Assembly (NCBI GenBank): GCA_014843695.1
Contig: CM026404.1
Coordinates: 2,836,409 to 2,900,408, forward strand
From: Archivesica marissinica
Lineage: Eukaryota > Mollusca > Bivalvia > Venerida > Vesicomyidae
Direction of reading: 5' to 3'
DNA: 64,000 bases
Of the stretch, positions 10,414 through 25,094 are shown piece after piece. Position numbers and translations under genes: made by a program. Within the stretch, counting starts at the first letter, position 1. Each line of letters starts with the position of its first letter. The notes under the pieces are model-generated. The model saw only the letters and a program-made list of their open reading frames with translations. It had not been told where the DNA came from and made no database searches.

Positions 10414-13400
10414 TACACCACTGTACATGTACCTGTCAATGGTACACCACTGTACATGTACCTGTCAATGCTACTCCACTGTACATCTACCTGTCAATGC
10501 TACTCCACTGTACATGTTCATGTTAATGCTACTCCACTGTGCATTTACCTGTCAATGCTATTCCACTGTACATCTACCTGTCAATGTTACTCCACTGTAC
10601 ATTTTCCTGTTAATGGTATTCCACTGTACATCTACCTGTCAATGGTACTCCATTGTAAATTTACCTGTCAATGGGATTCCACTGTACATCTACCTGTCAA
10701 TGGTACTCTACTGTACATCTACCTGTCAATGGTACTCCACTGTACATCATATCTACCTGTCAATGGTACTCCACTGTACATGTACCTGTCAATGGTACTC
10801 CACTGTACATCGTATCTACCTGTCAATGGTACTCCACTGTACATCGTATCTACCTGTCAATGGTACTCCACTGTACATGTACCTGTCAATGGTACTCCAC
10901 TGTACATCTACCTGCCAATAGTACTCCACTGTACATCTACCTGTCAATGGTACACCACTGTACATCTACCTGTCAATGGTACTCCACTGTACATGTCAAT
11001 GGTACTCCACTGTACATGTACCTGTCAATGGTACTCCACTGTACATGTACCTGTCAATGGTACTCCACTGTACATGTACCTGTAAATGGTACTCCACTGT
11101 ACATGTACCTGTCAATGGTACTCCACTGTACATGTACCTGTCAATGGTACTCCACTGTACATGTACCTGTCAATGATACTCCACTGTACATGTACCTGTC
11201 AATGGTACTCCACTGTACATCTACCTGTCAATGGTACTCCATTGTACATGTACCTGTCAATGGTACTCCACTGTACATGTACCTGTCAATGATACTCCAC
11301 TGTACATGTACCTGTCAATGGTACTCCACTGTACATGTACCTGTCAATGGTACTCCAATGTACATCGTATCTACCTGTCAATGGTACTCCACTGTACATG
11401 TACCTGTCAATGGTACTCCATTGTACATGTACCTGTCAATGGTACTCCACTGTACATGTAACTGTCAATGATACTCCACTGTACATGTACCTGTCAATGG
11501 TACACCACTGTACATCTAACTGTCAATGGTACTCCACTGTACATCTACCTGTCAATGGTACACCACTGTACATCTACCTGTCAATGGTACACCACTGTAC
11601 ATGTACCTGTCAATGGTACACCACTTTACATGTACCTGTCAATGCTACTCCACTGTACATCTACCTGTCAATGGTACACCACTGTACATGTACCTGTCAA
11701 TGGTACTCCACTGTACATGTACCTATCAATGGTACTCCACTGTACATGTACCTGTCAATGCTACTCCACTGTACATGTACCTGTCAATGGTACACCACTG
11801 TACATGTACCTGTCAATGCTACTGTACATGTACCTATCAATGGTACACCACTGTACATGTACCTGTCAATGGTACTCCACTGTACATGTACCTGTCAATG
11901 GTACTCAACTGTACATCTACATGTCAATGGTACACCACTGTACATCTACCTGTCAATGGTACACCACTGTACATCGTATCTACCTGTCAATGCTACACCA
12001 CTGTACATGTACCTTTCAATGCTACTCCACTGTACATCTACCTGTCAATGGTACTCCACTGTACATGTACCTGTCAATGGTACTCCACTGTACATGTACC
12101 TGTCAATGGTCCTCCACTGTACATGTACGTGTCAGTGGTACTCCACTGTACATGTACCTGTCAATGGTACTCCACTGTACATGTACCTGTCAATGGTACT
12201 CCACTACATGTACCTGTCAATGGTACACCACTGTACATGTACCTGTCAATGGTACACCATTGTACCTGTCAATGGTACTCCACTGTACCTGTCAATGGTA
12301 CTCCACTGTACATGTACCTGTCAATGGTACTCCACTGTACATGTACCTGTCAATGGTACTCCACTGTACATGTACCTGTCAATGGTACTCCACTGTACAT
12401 GTACCTGTCAATGGTACTCCACTGTACATGTACCTGTCAATGGTACTCCACTGTACATGTACCTGTCAATGGTACTCCACTGTACATGTACCTGTCAATG
12501 GTACTCCACTGTACATGTACCTGTCAATGCACTGTACATGTACTGTCATGGTACTCCACTGTACATGTACCTGTCAATGGTACTCCACTGTACATGTACC
12601 TGTCAATGGTACTCCATTGTACATGTACCTGTCAATGGTACTCCACTGTACATGTAACTGTCAATGATACTCCACTGTACATGTACCTGTCAATGGTACA
12701 CCACTGTACATCTACCTGTCAATGGTACTCCACTGTACATCTACCTGTCAATGGTACACCACTGTACATCTACCTGTCAATGGTACACCACTGTACATGT
12801 ACCTGTCAATGGTACACCACTGTACATGTACCTGTCAATGCTACTCCACTGTACATCTACCTGTCAATGCTACTCCACTGTACATGTTCATGTTAATGCT
12901 ACTCCACTGTTCATTTACCTGTCAATGCTATTCCACTGTACATCTACCTGTCAATGTTACTCCACTGTACATTTTCCTGTTAATGGTATTCCACTGTACA
13001 TCTACCTGTCAATGGTACTCCATTGTAAATTTACCTGTCAATGGGATTCCACTGTACATCTACCTGTCAATGGTACTCCACTGTACATCATATCTACCTG
13101 TCAATGGTACTCCACTGTACATGTACCTGTCAATGGTACTCCACTGTACATCGTATCTACCTGTCAATGGTACTCCACTGTACATCGTATCTACCTGTCA
13201 ATGGTACTCCACTGTACATGTACCTGTCAATGGTACTCCACTGTACATCTACCTGCCAATGGTACTCCACTGTACATCTACCTGTCAATGGTACACCACT
13301 GTACATCTACCTGTCAATGGTACTCCACTGTACATGTCAATGGTACTCCACTGTACATGTACCTGTCAATGGTACTCCACTGTACATGTACCTGTCAATG

Positions 13401-16400
13401 GTACTCCACTGTACATGTACCTGTCAATAGTACTCCACTGTACATGTACCTGTCAATGGTACTCCACTGTACATGTACCTGTCAATGCTACTCCACTGTA
13501 CATGTACATATCAATGGTACTCCACTGTACATGTACCTGTCAATGCAACTGTACATGTACCTATCAATGGTACACCACTGTACATGTACCTGTCAATGGT
13601 ACTATACTGTACATGTACCTGTTAATGGTACTCCATTGTACATGTACCTGTCAATGGTACTCCACTGTACATGTAACTGTCAATGATACTCCACTGTACA
13701 TGTACCTGTCAATGGTACACCACTGTACATCTACCTGTCAATGGTACTCCACTGTACATCTACCTGTCAATGGTACACCACTGTACATGTACCTGTCAAT
13801 GGTACACCACTGTACATGTACCTGTCAATGGTACTCCACTGTACATGTACCTGTCAATGGTACTCCACTGTACATGTACCTGTCAATGGTACACCACTGT
13901 ACATGTACCTGTCAATGGTACACCACTGTACCTGTCAATGGTACTCCACTGTACCTGTCAATGGTACTCCACTGTACATGTACCTGTCAATGGTACTCCA
14001 CTGTACATGTACCTGTCAATAGTACTCCACTGTACATGTACCTGTCAATGGTACACCACTGTACATGTACCTGTCAATGGTACTCCACTGTACATGTAGC
14101 TGTCAATGGTACTCCACTGTACATGTACCTGTCAATGGTACTCCACTGTACATGTACCTGTCAATGCTACTCCACTGTACATGTACCTGTCGATGCTACT
14201 CCACTGTACATCTACCTGTCAATGCTACTCCACTGTACATGTTCATGTTAATGCTACTCCACTGTATATTTTCCTGTTAATGGTATTCCACTGTACATCT
14301 ACCTGACAATGGTACTCCATTGTAAATTTACCTGTCAATGGGATTCCACTGTACATCTACCTGTCAATGGTACTTTACTGTACATCTACCTGTCAATGGT
14401 ACTCCACTGTACATGTACCTGTCAATGGTACTCCACTGTACATCGTATCTACCTGTCAATGGTACTCCACTGTACATCGTATCTACCTGTCCATGGTACT
14501 CCACTGTACATGTACCTGTCAATGGTACTCCACTGTACATCTACCTGCCAATGGTACTCCACTGTACATCTACCTGTCAATGGTACACCACTGTACATCT
14601 ACCTGTCAATGGTACTCCACTGTACATGTCAATGGTACTACACTGTACATGTACCTGTCAATGGTACACCACTGTACATGTACCTGTCAATGGTACTCCA
14701 CTGTACATGTACATGTCAATGGTACTCCACTGTACATGTACCTGTCAATGGTACACCACTGTACATCGTATCTACCTGTCAATGCTACACCACTGTACAT
14801 GTACCTTTCAATGCTACTCCACTGTACATCTACCTGTCAATGGTACACCACTGTACATGTACCTGTCAATTGTACTCCACTGTACATGTACCTGTCAATG
14901 GTCCTCCACTGTACATGTACCTGTCAGTGGTACTCCACTGTACATGTACCTGTCAATGGTACTCCACTGTACATGTACCTGTCAATGGTACTCCACTACA
15001 TGTACCTGTCAATGGTACACCACTGTACATGTACCTGTCAATGGTACACCACTGTACCTGTCAATGGTACTCCACTGTACCTGTCAATGGTACTCCACTG
15101 TACATGTACCTGTCAATGGTACTCCACTGTACATGTACCTGTCAATGGTACTCCACTGTACATGTACCTGTCAATGATACTCCACTGTACATGTACCTGT
15201 CAATGGTACTCCACTGTACATCTACCTGTCAATGGTACTCCACTGTACATGTACCTGTCAATGGTACTCCACTGTACATGTACCTGTCAATGATACTCCA
15301 CTGTACATGTACCTGTCAATGGTACTCCACTGTACATGTACCTGTCAATGGTACTCCACTGTACATCGTATCTACCTGTCAATGGTACTCCACTGTACAT
15401 GTACCTGTCAATGGTACTCCATTGTACATGTACCTGTCAATGGTACTCCACTGTACATGTAACTGTCAATGATACTCCACTGTACATGTACCTGTCAATG
15501 GTACACCACTGTACATCTACCTGTCAATGGTACTCCACTGTACATCTACCTGTCAATGGTACACCACTGTACATCTACCTGTCAATGGTACACCACTGTA
15601 CATGTACCTGTCAATGGTACACCACTGTACATGTACCTGTCAATGCTACTCCACTGTACATCTACCTGTCAATGCTACTCCACTGTACATGTTCATGTTA
15701 ATGCTACTCCACTGTGCATTTACCTGTCAATGCTATTCCACTGTACATCTACCTGTCAATGTTACTCCACTGTACATTTTCCTGTTAATGCTATTCCACT
15801 GTACATCTACCTGTCAATGGTACTCCATTGTAAATTTACCTGTCAATGGTACTCCACTGTACATGTACCTGTCAATGGTACTCCACTGTACATCGTATCT
15901 ACCTGTCAATGGTACTCCACTGTACATGTACCTGTCAATGGTACTCCACTGTACATCTACCTGCCAATGGTACTCCACTGTACATCTACCTGTCAATGGT
16001 ACACCACTGTACATCTACCTGTCAATGGTACTCCACTGTACATGTCAATGGTACTCCACTGTACATGTACCTGTCAATGGTACTCCACTGTACATGTACC
16101 TGTCAATGGTACTCCACTGTACATGTACCTGTCAATGATACTCCACTGTACATGTACCTGTCAATGGTACTCCACTGTACATGTACATGTAAATGGTACT
16201 CCACTGTACATGTACCTGTCAATGGTACTCCACTGTACATGTACCTGTCAATGGTACTCCACTGTACATGTACCTGTCAATGATACTCCACTGTACATGT
16301 ACCTGACAATGGTACTCCACTGTACATCTACCTGTCAATGGTACTCCATTGTACATGTACCTGTCAATGGTACTCCACTGTACATGTATCTGTCAATGAT

Positions 16401-19400
16401 ACTCCACTGTATATGTACCTGTCAATGGTACTCCACTGTACATGTACCTGTCAATGGTACTCCACTGTACATCGTATCTACCTGTCAATGGTACTCCACT
16501 GTACATGTACCTGTCAATGGTACTCCATTGTACATGTACCTGTCAATGGTACTCCACTGTACATGTAACTGTCAATGATACTCCACTGTACATGTACCTG
16601 TCAATGGTACACCACTGTACATCTACCTGTCAATGGTACTCCACTGTACATCTACCTGTCAATGGTACACCACTGTACATCTACCTGTCAATGGTACACC
16701 ACTATACATGTACCTGTCAATGGTACACCACTTTACATGTACCTGTCAATGCTACTCCACTGTACATGTACCTGTCAATGGTACACCACTGTACATGTAC
16801 CTGTCAATGGTACTCCACTGTACATGTACCTGTCAATGGTATTCCACTGTACATGTACCTGTCAATAGTACTCCACTGTACATGTACCTGTCAATGGTAC
16901 TCCACTGTACATGTACCTGTCAATGCTATTGTACATGTACCTATTAATGGTACACCACTGTACATGTACCTGTCAATGGTACTCCACTGTACATGTACCT
17001 GTCAATGGTACTCCACTGTACATCTACATGTCAATGGTACACCACTGTACATCTACCTGTCAATGGTACACCCCTGTACATCGTATCTACCTGTCAATGC
17101 TACACCACTGTACATGTACCTGTCAATGCTACTCCACTGTACATCTACCTGTCAATGGTACACCACTGTACATGTACCTGTCAATGGTACTCCACTGTAC
17201 ATGTACCTGTCAATGGTCCTCCACTGTACATGTACCTGTCAGTGGTACTCCACTGTACATGTACCTGTCAATGGTACTCCACTGTACATGTACCTGTCAA
17301 TGGTACTCCACTACATGTACCTGTCAATGGTACACCACTGTACATGTACCTGTCAATGGTACACCACTGTACCTGTCAATGGTACTCCACTGTACCTGTC
17401 AATGGTACTCCACTGTACATGTACCTGTCAATGGTACACCACTGTACATGTACCTGTCAATGGTACACCACTGTACCTGTCAATGGTACTCCACTGTACA
17501 TGTCAATGGTACTCCACTGTACATGTACCTGTCAATGGTACTCCACTGTACATGTACCTGTCAATGGTACACCACTGTACCTGTCAATGGTACTCCACTG
17601 TACCTGTCAATGGTACTCCACTGTACATGTACCTGTCAATTGTACTCCACTGTACATGTACCTGTCAATGGTATTCCACTGTACATGTACCTGTCAATGG
17701 TACTCCACTGTACCTGTCAATGGTACTCCACTGTACATCTACCTGTCAATGGTACTCCACTGTACATGTACCTGTTAATGGTACTCCACTGTACATGTAC
17801 CTGTCATTGGTACTCCACTGTACATGTATCTGTCAATGGTACTCCACTGTACATGTACCTGTCTATGCTACTCCACTGTACATGTACCTGTCAATGGTAC
17901 TCCACTGTACATGTACCTGTCAATGGTACTCCACTGTACATGTACCTGTCAATGCTACTCCACTGTACATCTACCTGTCAATGCTATTCTACTGTACATC
18001 TACCTGCCAATGGTACACCACTGTACATGTACCTGTCAATGCTACTCCACTGTACATGTACCTGCCAATGGTACTCCACTGTACATGTACCTGTCAATGG
18101 TACACCACTGTACATGTACCTGTCAATGCTACTCCACTGTAAATGTACCTGTCAATGGTACTCCACTGTACATGTACATGTCAATGGTACTCCACTGTAC
18201 ATGTACCTGTCAATGCTACTCCTCTGTACATGTACATGTCAATGGTACTCCACTGTACATGTACCTGTCAATGGTACTCCACAGTACATATACCTGTCAG
18301 TGGTACTCCACTGTACATGTACCTGTCAATGGTACTCCACTGTACATGTACCTGTCAATGGTACTCCACTGTACATGTACATATCAATGGTACTCCACTG
18401 TACATGTACCTGTCAATGGTACTCCACAGTACATATACCTGTCAGTGGTACTCCACTGTACATGTACTTGTCAGTGGTACTCCACTGTACATGTACCTGT
18501 CAATGGTACTCCACTGTACATATACCTGTCAATGGTACTCCACTGTACATGTACCTGTCAATGGTACTCCACTGTACATGTACCTGTCAATGGTACTCCA
18601 CAGTACATATACCTGTCAGTGGTACTCCACTGTACATATACCTGTCAATGGTACTCCACTGTACATGTACCTGTTAATGGTACTCCATTGTACATGTACC
18701 TGTCAATGGTACTCCACTGTACATGTAACTGTCAGTGGTACTCCACTCTACATGTACCTGTCAATGGTACTCCACTGTACATATACCTGTCAATGGTACT
18801 CCACTGTACATCTACCTGTCAATGGTACTCCACTGTACATGTACCTGTCAATGGTACTCCACAGTACATATACCTGTCAGTGGTACTCCACTGTACATGT
18901 ACCTGTCAATGGTACTCCACTGTACATGTACCTGTCAATGGTACTCCACTACATGTACCTGTCAATGGTACACCACTGTACATGTACCTGTCAATGGTAC
19001 ACCACTGTACCTGTCAATGGTACTCCACTGTACCTGTCAATGGTACTCCACTGTACATGTACCTGTCAATGGTACACCACTGTACATGTACCTGTCAATG
19101 GTACACCACTGTACCTGTCAATGGTACTCCACTGTACATGTCAATGGTACTCCACTGTACATGTACCTGTCAATGGTACTCCACTGTACATGTACCTGTC
19201 AATGGTACACCACTGTACCTGTCAATGGTACTCCACTGTACCTGTCAATGGTACTCCACTGTACATGTACCTGTCAATTGTACTCCACTGTACATGTACC
19301 TGTCAATGGTATTCCACTGTACATGTACCTGTCAATGGTACTCCACTGTACCTGTCAATGGTACTCCACTGTACATCTACCTGTCAATGGTACTCCACTG

Positions 19401-20684
19401 TACATGTACCTGTTAATGGTACTCCACTGTACATGTACCTGTCATTGGTACTCCACTGTACATGTATCTGTCAATGGTACTCCACTGTACATGTACCTGT
19501 CTATGCTACTCCACTGTACATGTACCTGTCAATGGTACTCCACTGTACATGTACCTGTCAATGGTACTCCACTGTACATGTACCTGTCAATGCTACTCCA
19601 CTGTACATCTACCTGTCAATGCTATTCTACTGTACATCTACCTGCCAATGGTACACCACTGTACATGTACCTGTCAATGCTACTCCACTGTACATGTACC
19701 TGCCAATGGTACACAACTGTACCTGTCAATGGTACACCACTGTACATGTACCTGTCAATGCTACTCCACTGTACCTGTCAATGATACACCACTGTACATG
19801 TACATGTCAATGGTACTCCACTGTACATGTACCTGTCAATGGTACTCCACTGTACATGTACATATCAATGGTACTCCACTGTACATGTACCTGTCAATGC
19901 TACTCCTCTGTACATGTACATGTCAATGGTACTCCACTGTACATGTACCTGTCAATGGTACTCCACAGTACATATACCTGTCAGTGGTACTCCACTGTAC
20001 ATGTACCTGTCAATGGTACTCCACTGTACATGTACATATCAATGGTACTCCACTGTACATGTACCTGTCAATGCTACTCCTCTGTACATGTACATGTCAA
20101 TGGTACTCCACTGTACATGTACCTGTCAATGGTACTCCACAGTACATATACCTGTCAGTGGTACTCCACTGTACATGTACCTGTCAATGGTACTCCACTG
20201 TACATGTACATATCAATGGTACTCCACTGTACATGTACCTGTCAATGCTACTCCTCTGTACATGTACATGTCAATGGTACTCCACTGTACATGTACCTGT
20301 CAATGGTACTCCACAGTACATATACCTGTCAGTGGTACTCCACTGTACATGTACCTGTCAATGGTACTCCACTGTACATGTACCTGTCAATGGTACTCCA
20401 CTGTACATGTAACTGTCAGTGGTACTCCACTCTACATGTACCTGTCAATGGTACTCCACTGTACATATACCTGTCAATGGTACTCCACTGTACATCTACC
20501 TGTCAATGGTACTCCACTGTACATGTACCTGTCAATGGTACTCCACAGTACATATACCTGTCAGTGGTACTCCACTGTACATGTACCTGTCAATGGTACT
20601 CCACTGTACATCTACCTGTCAATGGTACTCCACTGTACATCTACCTGTCAATGATACACCACTGTACATGTACCTGTCAATGCT
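10414..20684. repeat. 29-bp satellite, 10.3 kb, with higher-order structure
   Basis: About 350 copies of a 29-bp unit (GGTACTCCACTGTACATGTA followed by CCTGTCAAT). Common variants are GTACACC, GCTACTCC, ACATCTACC, ACATCGTATCTACC (a longer unit) and short units lacking ACATGTA. Marked blocks recur. The 'GTTCATGTTAATGC' variant appears near 10515, 12885, 14241 and 15691. A segment around 17.3-18.1 kb repeats 1638 bp later. Around 19.86-20.3 kb a 174-bp (6 x 29) unit is repeated three times. All three forward frames are almost stop-free, which explains the overlapping CTCQWYSTVH-type frames. These are not proteins. Confidence 0.98.
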
Positions 20685-20810
20685 AATTGTTTACATCTAT
20701 TTCTATTTATGGCACTATCATCAATTAACAGTACACGCCATTTTAAATTCTTTAAGCCTCAACTCGTGCAATCTGTTGGATCTAATATACCTATATATGT
20801 TTTATTCCTT

Positions 20811-21303
20811 CTTACGAGACTTTGATCAGACCGGAGTAAGCAACAACTTACGATACTTTGATCAGACCGGAGTAAGCAACAACTTACGAGACTTTGATCA
20901 GACCGGAGTAAGCAACAACTTACGAGACTTTGATCAGACCGGAGTTTGCAATAACTTACGAGACTTTGATCAGACCGGAGTAAGCAATAACTTACGATAC
21001 TTTGATCAGACCGGAGTAAGCAATAACTTACGAGACTTTGATCAGACCGGAGTAAGCAATAACTTACGAGACTTTGATCAGACCGGAGTAAGCAATAACT
21101 TACGATACTTTGATCAGACCGGAGTAAGCAATAACTTACGATACTTTGATCAGACCGGAGTAAGCAATAACTTACGATACTTTGATCAGACCGGAGTAAG
21201 CAATAACTTACGATACTTTGATCAGACCGGAGTAAGCAACAACTTACGAGACTTTGATCAGACCGGAGTAAGCAACAACTTACGAGACTTTGATCAGACC
21301 GGG
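20811..21303. repeat. 36-bp tandem array
   Basis: About 13.7 copies of a 36-bp unit (core TTTGATCAGACCGGAGTAAG). It is separated from the 29-bp satellite by about 126 bp of unique AT-rich sequence. It reads as a 12-residue periodic peptide only because 36 is a multiple of three. Confidence 0.96.
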
Positions 21304-22078
21304 ATTGATTACAGTTTGATTATCAAAGATCTGGTTTTTTTCATAATAGAATGCATTTTTCAAATTCATATAATCTCAATTGTGTAGCTAATCTTGTACC
21401 CAGCTATGTCTCGTTTTCTTTTTGAAGTTATCAGATACCATAGTAACATCTGCGACACAACATTATGCTTGTAATTATACCAATGACAGCTAAACTTTAT
21501 AATCAATGTACAAACTACTACATTGTATATGCACGTTGTTAGTAAAACCAAACGACAACAACCAAAAGTTGAAACCAAAAGTTTACTAAAACAGAATATA
21601 TGTACCGTAATTTCCAGGAATGTATTTCCAGGACAATTGATTTCCAGTTAATATAGTATTACTGTACACAGCTCACGTACCAGGGAACAATGATCAAGTG
21701 GAAGTACTTGTCTTACTGGACACACCATTTCCTCTTGTTTTATATAAATAGAAAAACTATTTTTGTTTGTGATTAATTAGATTATTCATTTCGCATGAAA
21801 TTAAGAGTCAATCCTATTTCTGGAAATTGCAGTCCACCCACGGCTTTTGGCAGAACGTTGTGTTTATTGGTGGGTAATGCATTGATAATAATGGGCTGCC
21901 AAACTTGAATGTTTAGATGCAGGTGGTTTTTAAGCTAACATGGTATTTAGTATAGGTTTGATTGTACTTGAAAATTGTTGTTTTATATTTATACACTTTA
22001 TTAGTTACAGTAGTAAATATTGCATTGTAGATGGGCAGGTTAATGCCATCGCCTGGATAGTATGCGCTCCATCCTTCG
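21304..22078. other. Unique AT-rich DNA, no gene seen
   Basis: Short stop-ridden frames only, with no recognisable exon, SINE or array. Three nearby 'TTTCCAG' words at 21612-21646 resemble splice acceptors but no open frame follows them. Confidence 0.5.
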
Positions 22079-22259
22079 GGTCCTACCTCCATTCTCCGGG
22101 TCCTTCCTCCATCCTCCCGGTCCTACATCCATCCTCCGGGTCCTTCATCCATCCTCCAGGTCCTACCTCCATACCCTTCCTCCATCCTCTGGGTCCTTCC
22201 TTCATCCCCCTGGTCTTTCCTTCAGCATCCGGGTCCTTCCTTCATCATCCGGATAGTGG
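22079..22259. repeat. 20-bp C-rich minisatellite
   Basis: About nine diverged copies of TCCTTCCTCCATCCTCCGGG. The proline/serine-rich frames across it are an artefact of the pyrimidine-rich unit. Confidence 0.92.
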
Positions 22260-22275
22260 ATCAGTGCTCCTGATG

Positions 22276-24021
22276 TTAGCAATAGTATGTGTTACGTGAC
22301 ATTTGCTATAGTAGGTGTTACATGGCATTAGCTATAGTATGTGTTACATGGCATTAGCTATAGTATGTGTTACGTGACATTAGCTATAGTATGTGTTACG
22401 TGACAGTTGCTATAGTAGGTGTTACATGGCATTAGCTATAGTATGTGTTACATGGCATTAGCTATAGTATGTGTTACATGGCATTAGCTATAGTATGTGT
22501 TACGTGACATTTGCTATAGTATGTGTTACATGGCATTAGCTATAGTATGTGTTACATGGCATTAGCTATAGTATGTGTTACGTGACATTAGCTATAGTAT
22601 GTGTTACGTGACAGTAGCTATAGTATGTGTTACGTGACATTAGCTATAGTATGTGTTACGTGACATTTGCTATAGTAGGTGTTACATGGCATTAGCTATA
22701 GTATGTGTTACATGGCATTAGCTATAGTATGTGTTACATGGCATTAGCTATAGTATGTGTTACGTGACATTTGCTATAGTATGTGTTACATGGCATTAGC
22801 TATAGTATGTGTTACATGGCATTAGCTATAGTATGTGTTACGTGACATTAGCTATAGTATGTGTTACGTGACAGTAGCTATAGTATGTGTTACGTGACAT
22901 TAGCTATAGTATGTGTTACGTGACATTAGCTATAGTATGTGTTACGTGACATTAGATATAGTATGTGTTACGTGACATTTGCTATAGTATGTGTTACATG
23001 GCATTAGCTATAGTATGTGTTACGTGACATTTGCTATAGTAGGTGTTACATGGCATTAGCTATAGTATGTGTTACATGGCATTAGCTAGAGTATGTGTTA
23101 CGTGGCATTAGCTATAGTATGTGTTACGTGGCATTAACTATATTATGTGTTACGTGACATTAGCTATAGTATGTGCTACGTGACATTAGCTATAGTATGT
23201 GTTACGTGGCATTAGCTATAGTATGTGTTACGTGGCATTAACTATAGTATGTGTTACGTGACATTAGCTATAGTATGTGTTACGTGACATTAGCTATAGT
23301 AGGTGTTACGTGGCATTAGCTATAGTATGTGTTACGTGACATTAGCTATAGTATGTGTTACGTGACAGTAGCTATAGTATGTGTTACGTAACATTAACTA
23401 TAGTATGTGTTACGTGACATTAGCTATAGTATGTGTTACGTGACATTAGCTATAGTAGGTGTTACATGGCATTAGCTATAGTATGTGTTACGTGATATTA
23501 GCTATAGTATGTGTTACGTGACAGTAGCTATAGTATGTGCTACGTGACATTAGCTATAGTATGTGTTACGTGGCATTAGCTATAGTATGTGTTACGTGGC
23601 ATTAGCTATAGTATGTGTTACGTGACATTATATAGTAGGTGTTACGTGGCATTAGCTATAGTATGTGTTACGTGACATTAGCTATAGTATGTGTTAGGTG
23701 ACATTAGCTATATTATGTGTTACGTGACATTAGCTATAGTAGGTGTTACGTGGCATTATCTATAGTAGGTGTTACATGGCATTAGCTATAGTAGGTGTTA
23801 CGTGAGTGACATTAGCTATAGTATGTGTTACGTGACATTAGCTATAGTATGTGTTACGTGACATTAGCTATAGTAGGTGTTACATGGCATTAGCTATAGT
23901 AGGTGTTACGTGAGTGACATTAGCTATAGTAGGTGTTACGTGACATTAGCTATAGTAGGTGTTACATGGCATTAGCTATAGTAGGTGTTACGTGACCGTG
24001 GCTACAGTATGTGTTACGTGA
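22276..24021. repeat. 26-bp tandem array carrying ACGTGAC / ACATGGC variants
   Basis: About 67 copies of a 26-bp unit (GCTATAGTATGTGTTACGTG followed by ACATTA). Two main forms alternate irregularly: TACGTGACA and TACATGGCA. The first contains an ACGTG core. The array lies about 3 kb upstream of the IkB start codon. Confidence 0.97.
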
Positions 24022-24327
24022 ACGTGGGTATGTGTGTGTTTGTATATGTAGATTGTCTGGTGTCAGGCCCCATGTTGTTTCGAGGCATGACCACCGCCAT
24101 TCCTCATACACGATTGTATACGGTGTCTACTAGGGTATGAACACTTAGTTTTGCTGTATCTCTCTGATTCCTAGCAGCGTATGGACATGTTTCCATGGAA
24201 ACTTGTGCAAATAGATGAGTACCATTGATGTAGGCTTAAGCCAGTACTTAAAATCCATATATGTAAGTAAATCTTAGTTACTCAATTGCGAATCAAGTAT
24301 TTCAACTTTAGACTAATTGCACTCGAG
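24022..24327. other. Unique interval, no gene seen
   Basis: No exon or known repeat recognised between the 26-bp array and the SINE at 24328. Confidence 0.45.
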
Positions 24328-24660
24328 CATTAGTTTATACGAATTTATTTTAGCTCGATTGCGAAACAAGTTATTTCAACTTATATAAATCACTCTCGAG
24401 ACCTCATTCCTGATGGAATCCATCGCTACGGTGGGGGGGGCGGTATTCTTGTAGAGAGACCCTCATTCCTGATGGAATCCATCGCTACGGTGGGGGGGGG
24501 AGGGTGGTATTCTTGCAGAAAGAAACCTTATTCCTGATGGAATCCACCACTAGGAAGAGGTAATTTAGCTTTTGTGTTTTGCTCAATGACACCACCTCAG
24601 TATGTCTCAAACTCACAACCCCATACTCACGGGGTGGACACTGAATCCATTCAAACTCAG
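24328..24660 (-). mobile_element. SINE family B copy with internal triplication
   Basis: Reads from the 3' tail (AATTTATTTTAGCTCGATTGCG, AACTTATATAAATCACTCTCGAGACC) inwards. The segment 'CTCATTCCTGATGGAATCC' occurs three times in a row (near 24400, 24463 and 24528), separated by G-runs and 'GGTATTCTTG'. The head region after 24560 continues with GCTCAATGACACCACC and tRNA-like sequence. Confidence 0.65.
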
Positions 24661-25094
24661 TTCTGATAGACCAACCATTTATAGTAATTACAGGGTACTA
24701 TATGAAGCATACACTATCAGGAGCACTCACAATGTGGGCAACGTCCGGGCAACAGTGCCCCATTCTATATGTTTTGCTATATTTCACACGGAAATCATTT
24801 GATAGTAAGCATTCTATATTTAGACTGATTCATTAAGATGAATTATTGGGTTGTTATCAATGTTAAATATTCACTGGAAGAATGGGAAAACATTTGATTA
24901 TACATTAAAACTTATATATATTAAAATGGTTTTGTTGCGTTTCTTATTTTACTCTTTGTGTGTGTGTTTTACGTTTATTTATCGCACCCACTCCCTCTCT
25001 CTCGGAATGTCTAGTTCAAGATCAAGTACATTATACCATGGATCTATTACACCATCACGAATAATATCGACGTGTGTACTGTTTATATATAGTT

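Noticed and set aside
10414..20684. Overlapping forward frames of CTCQWYSTVHVPVNGTPLYM type, up to 847 codons
   Set aside because: A 29-bp unit without stops opens all three frames at once, and the same peptide appears in every frame. Not a protein family.
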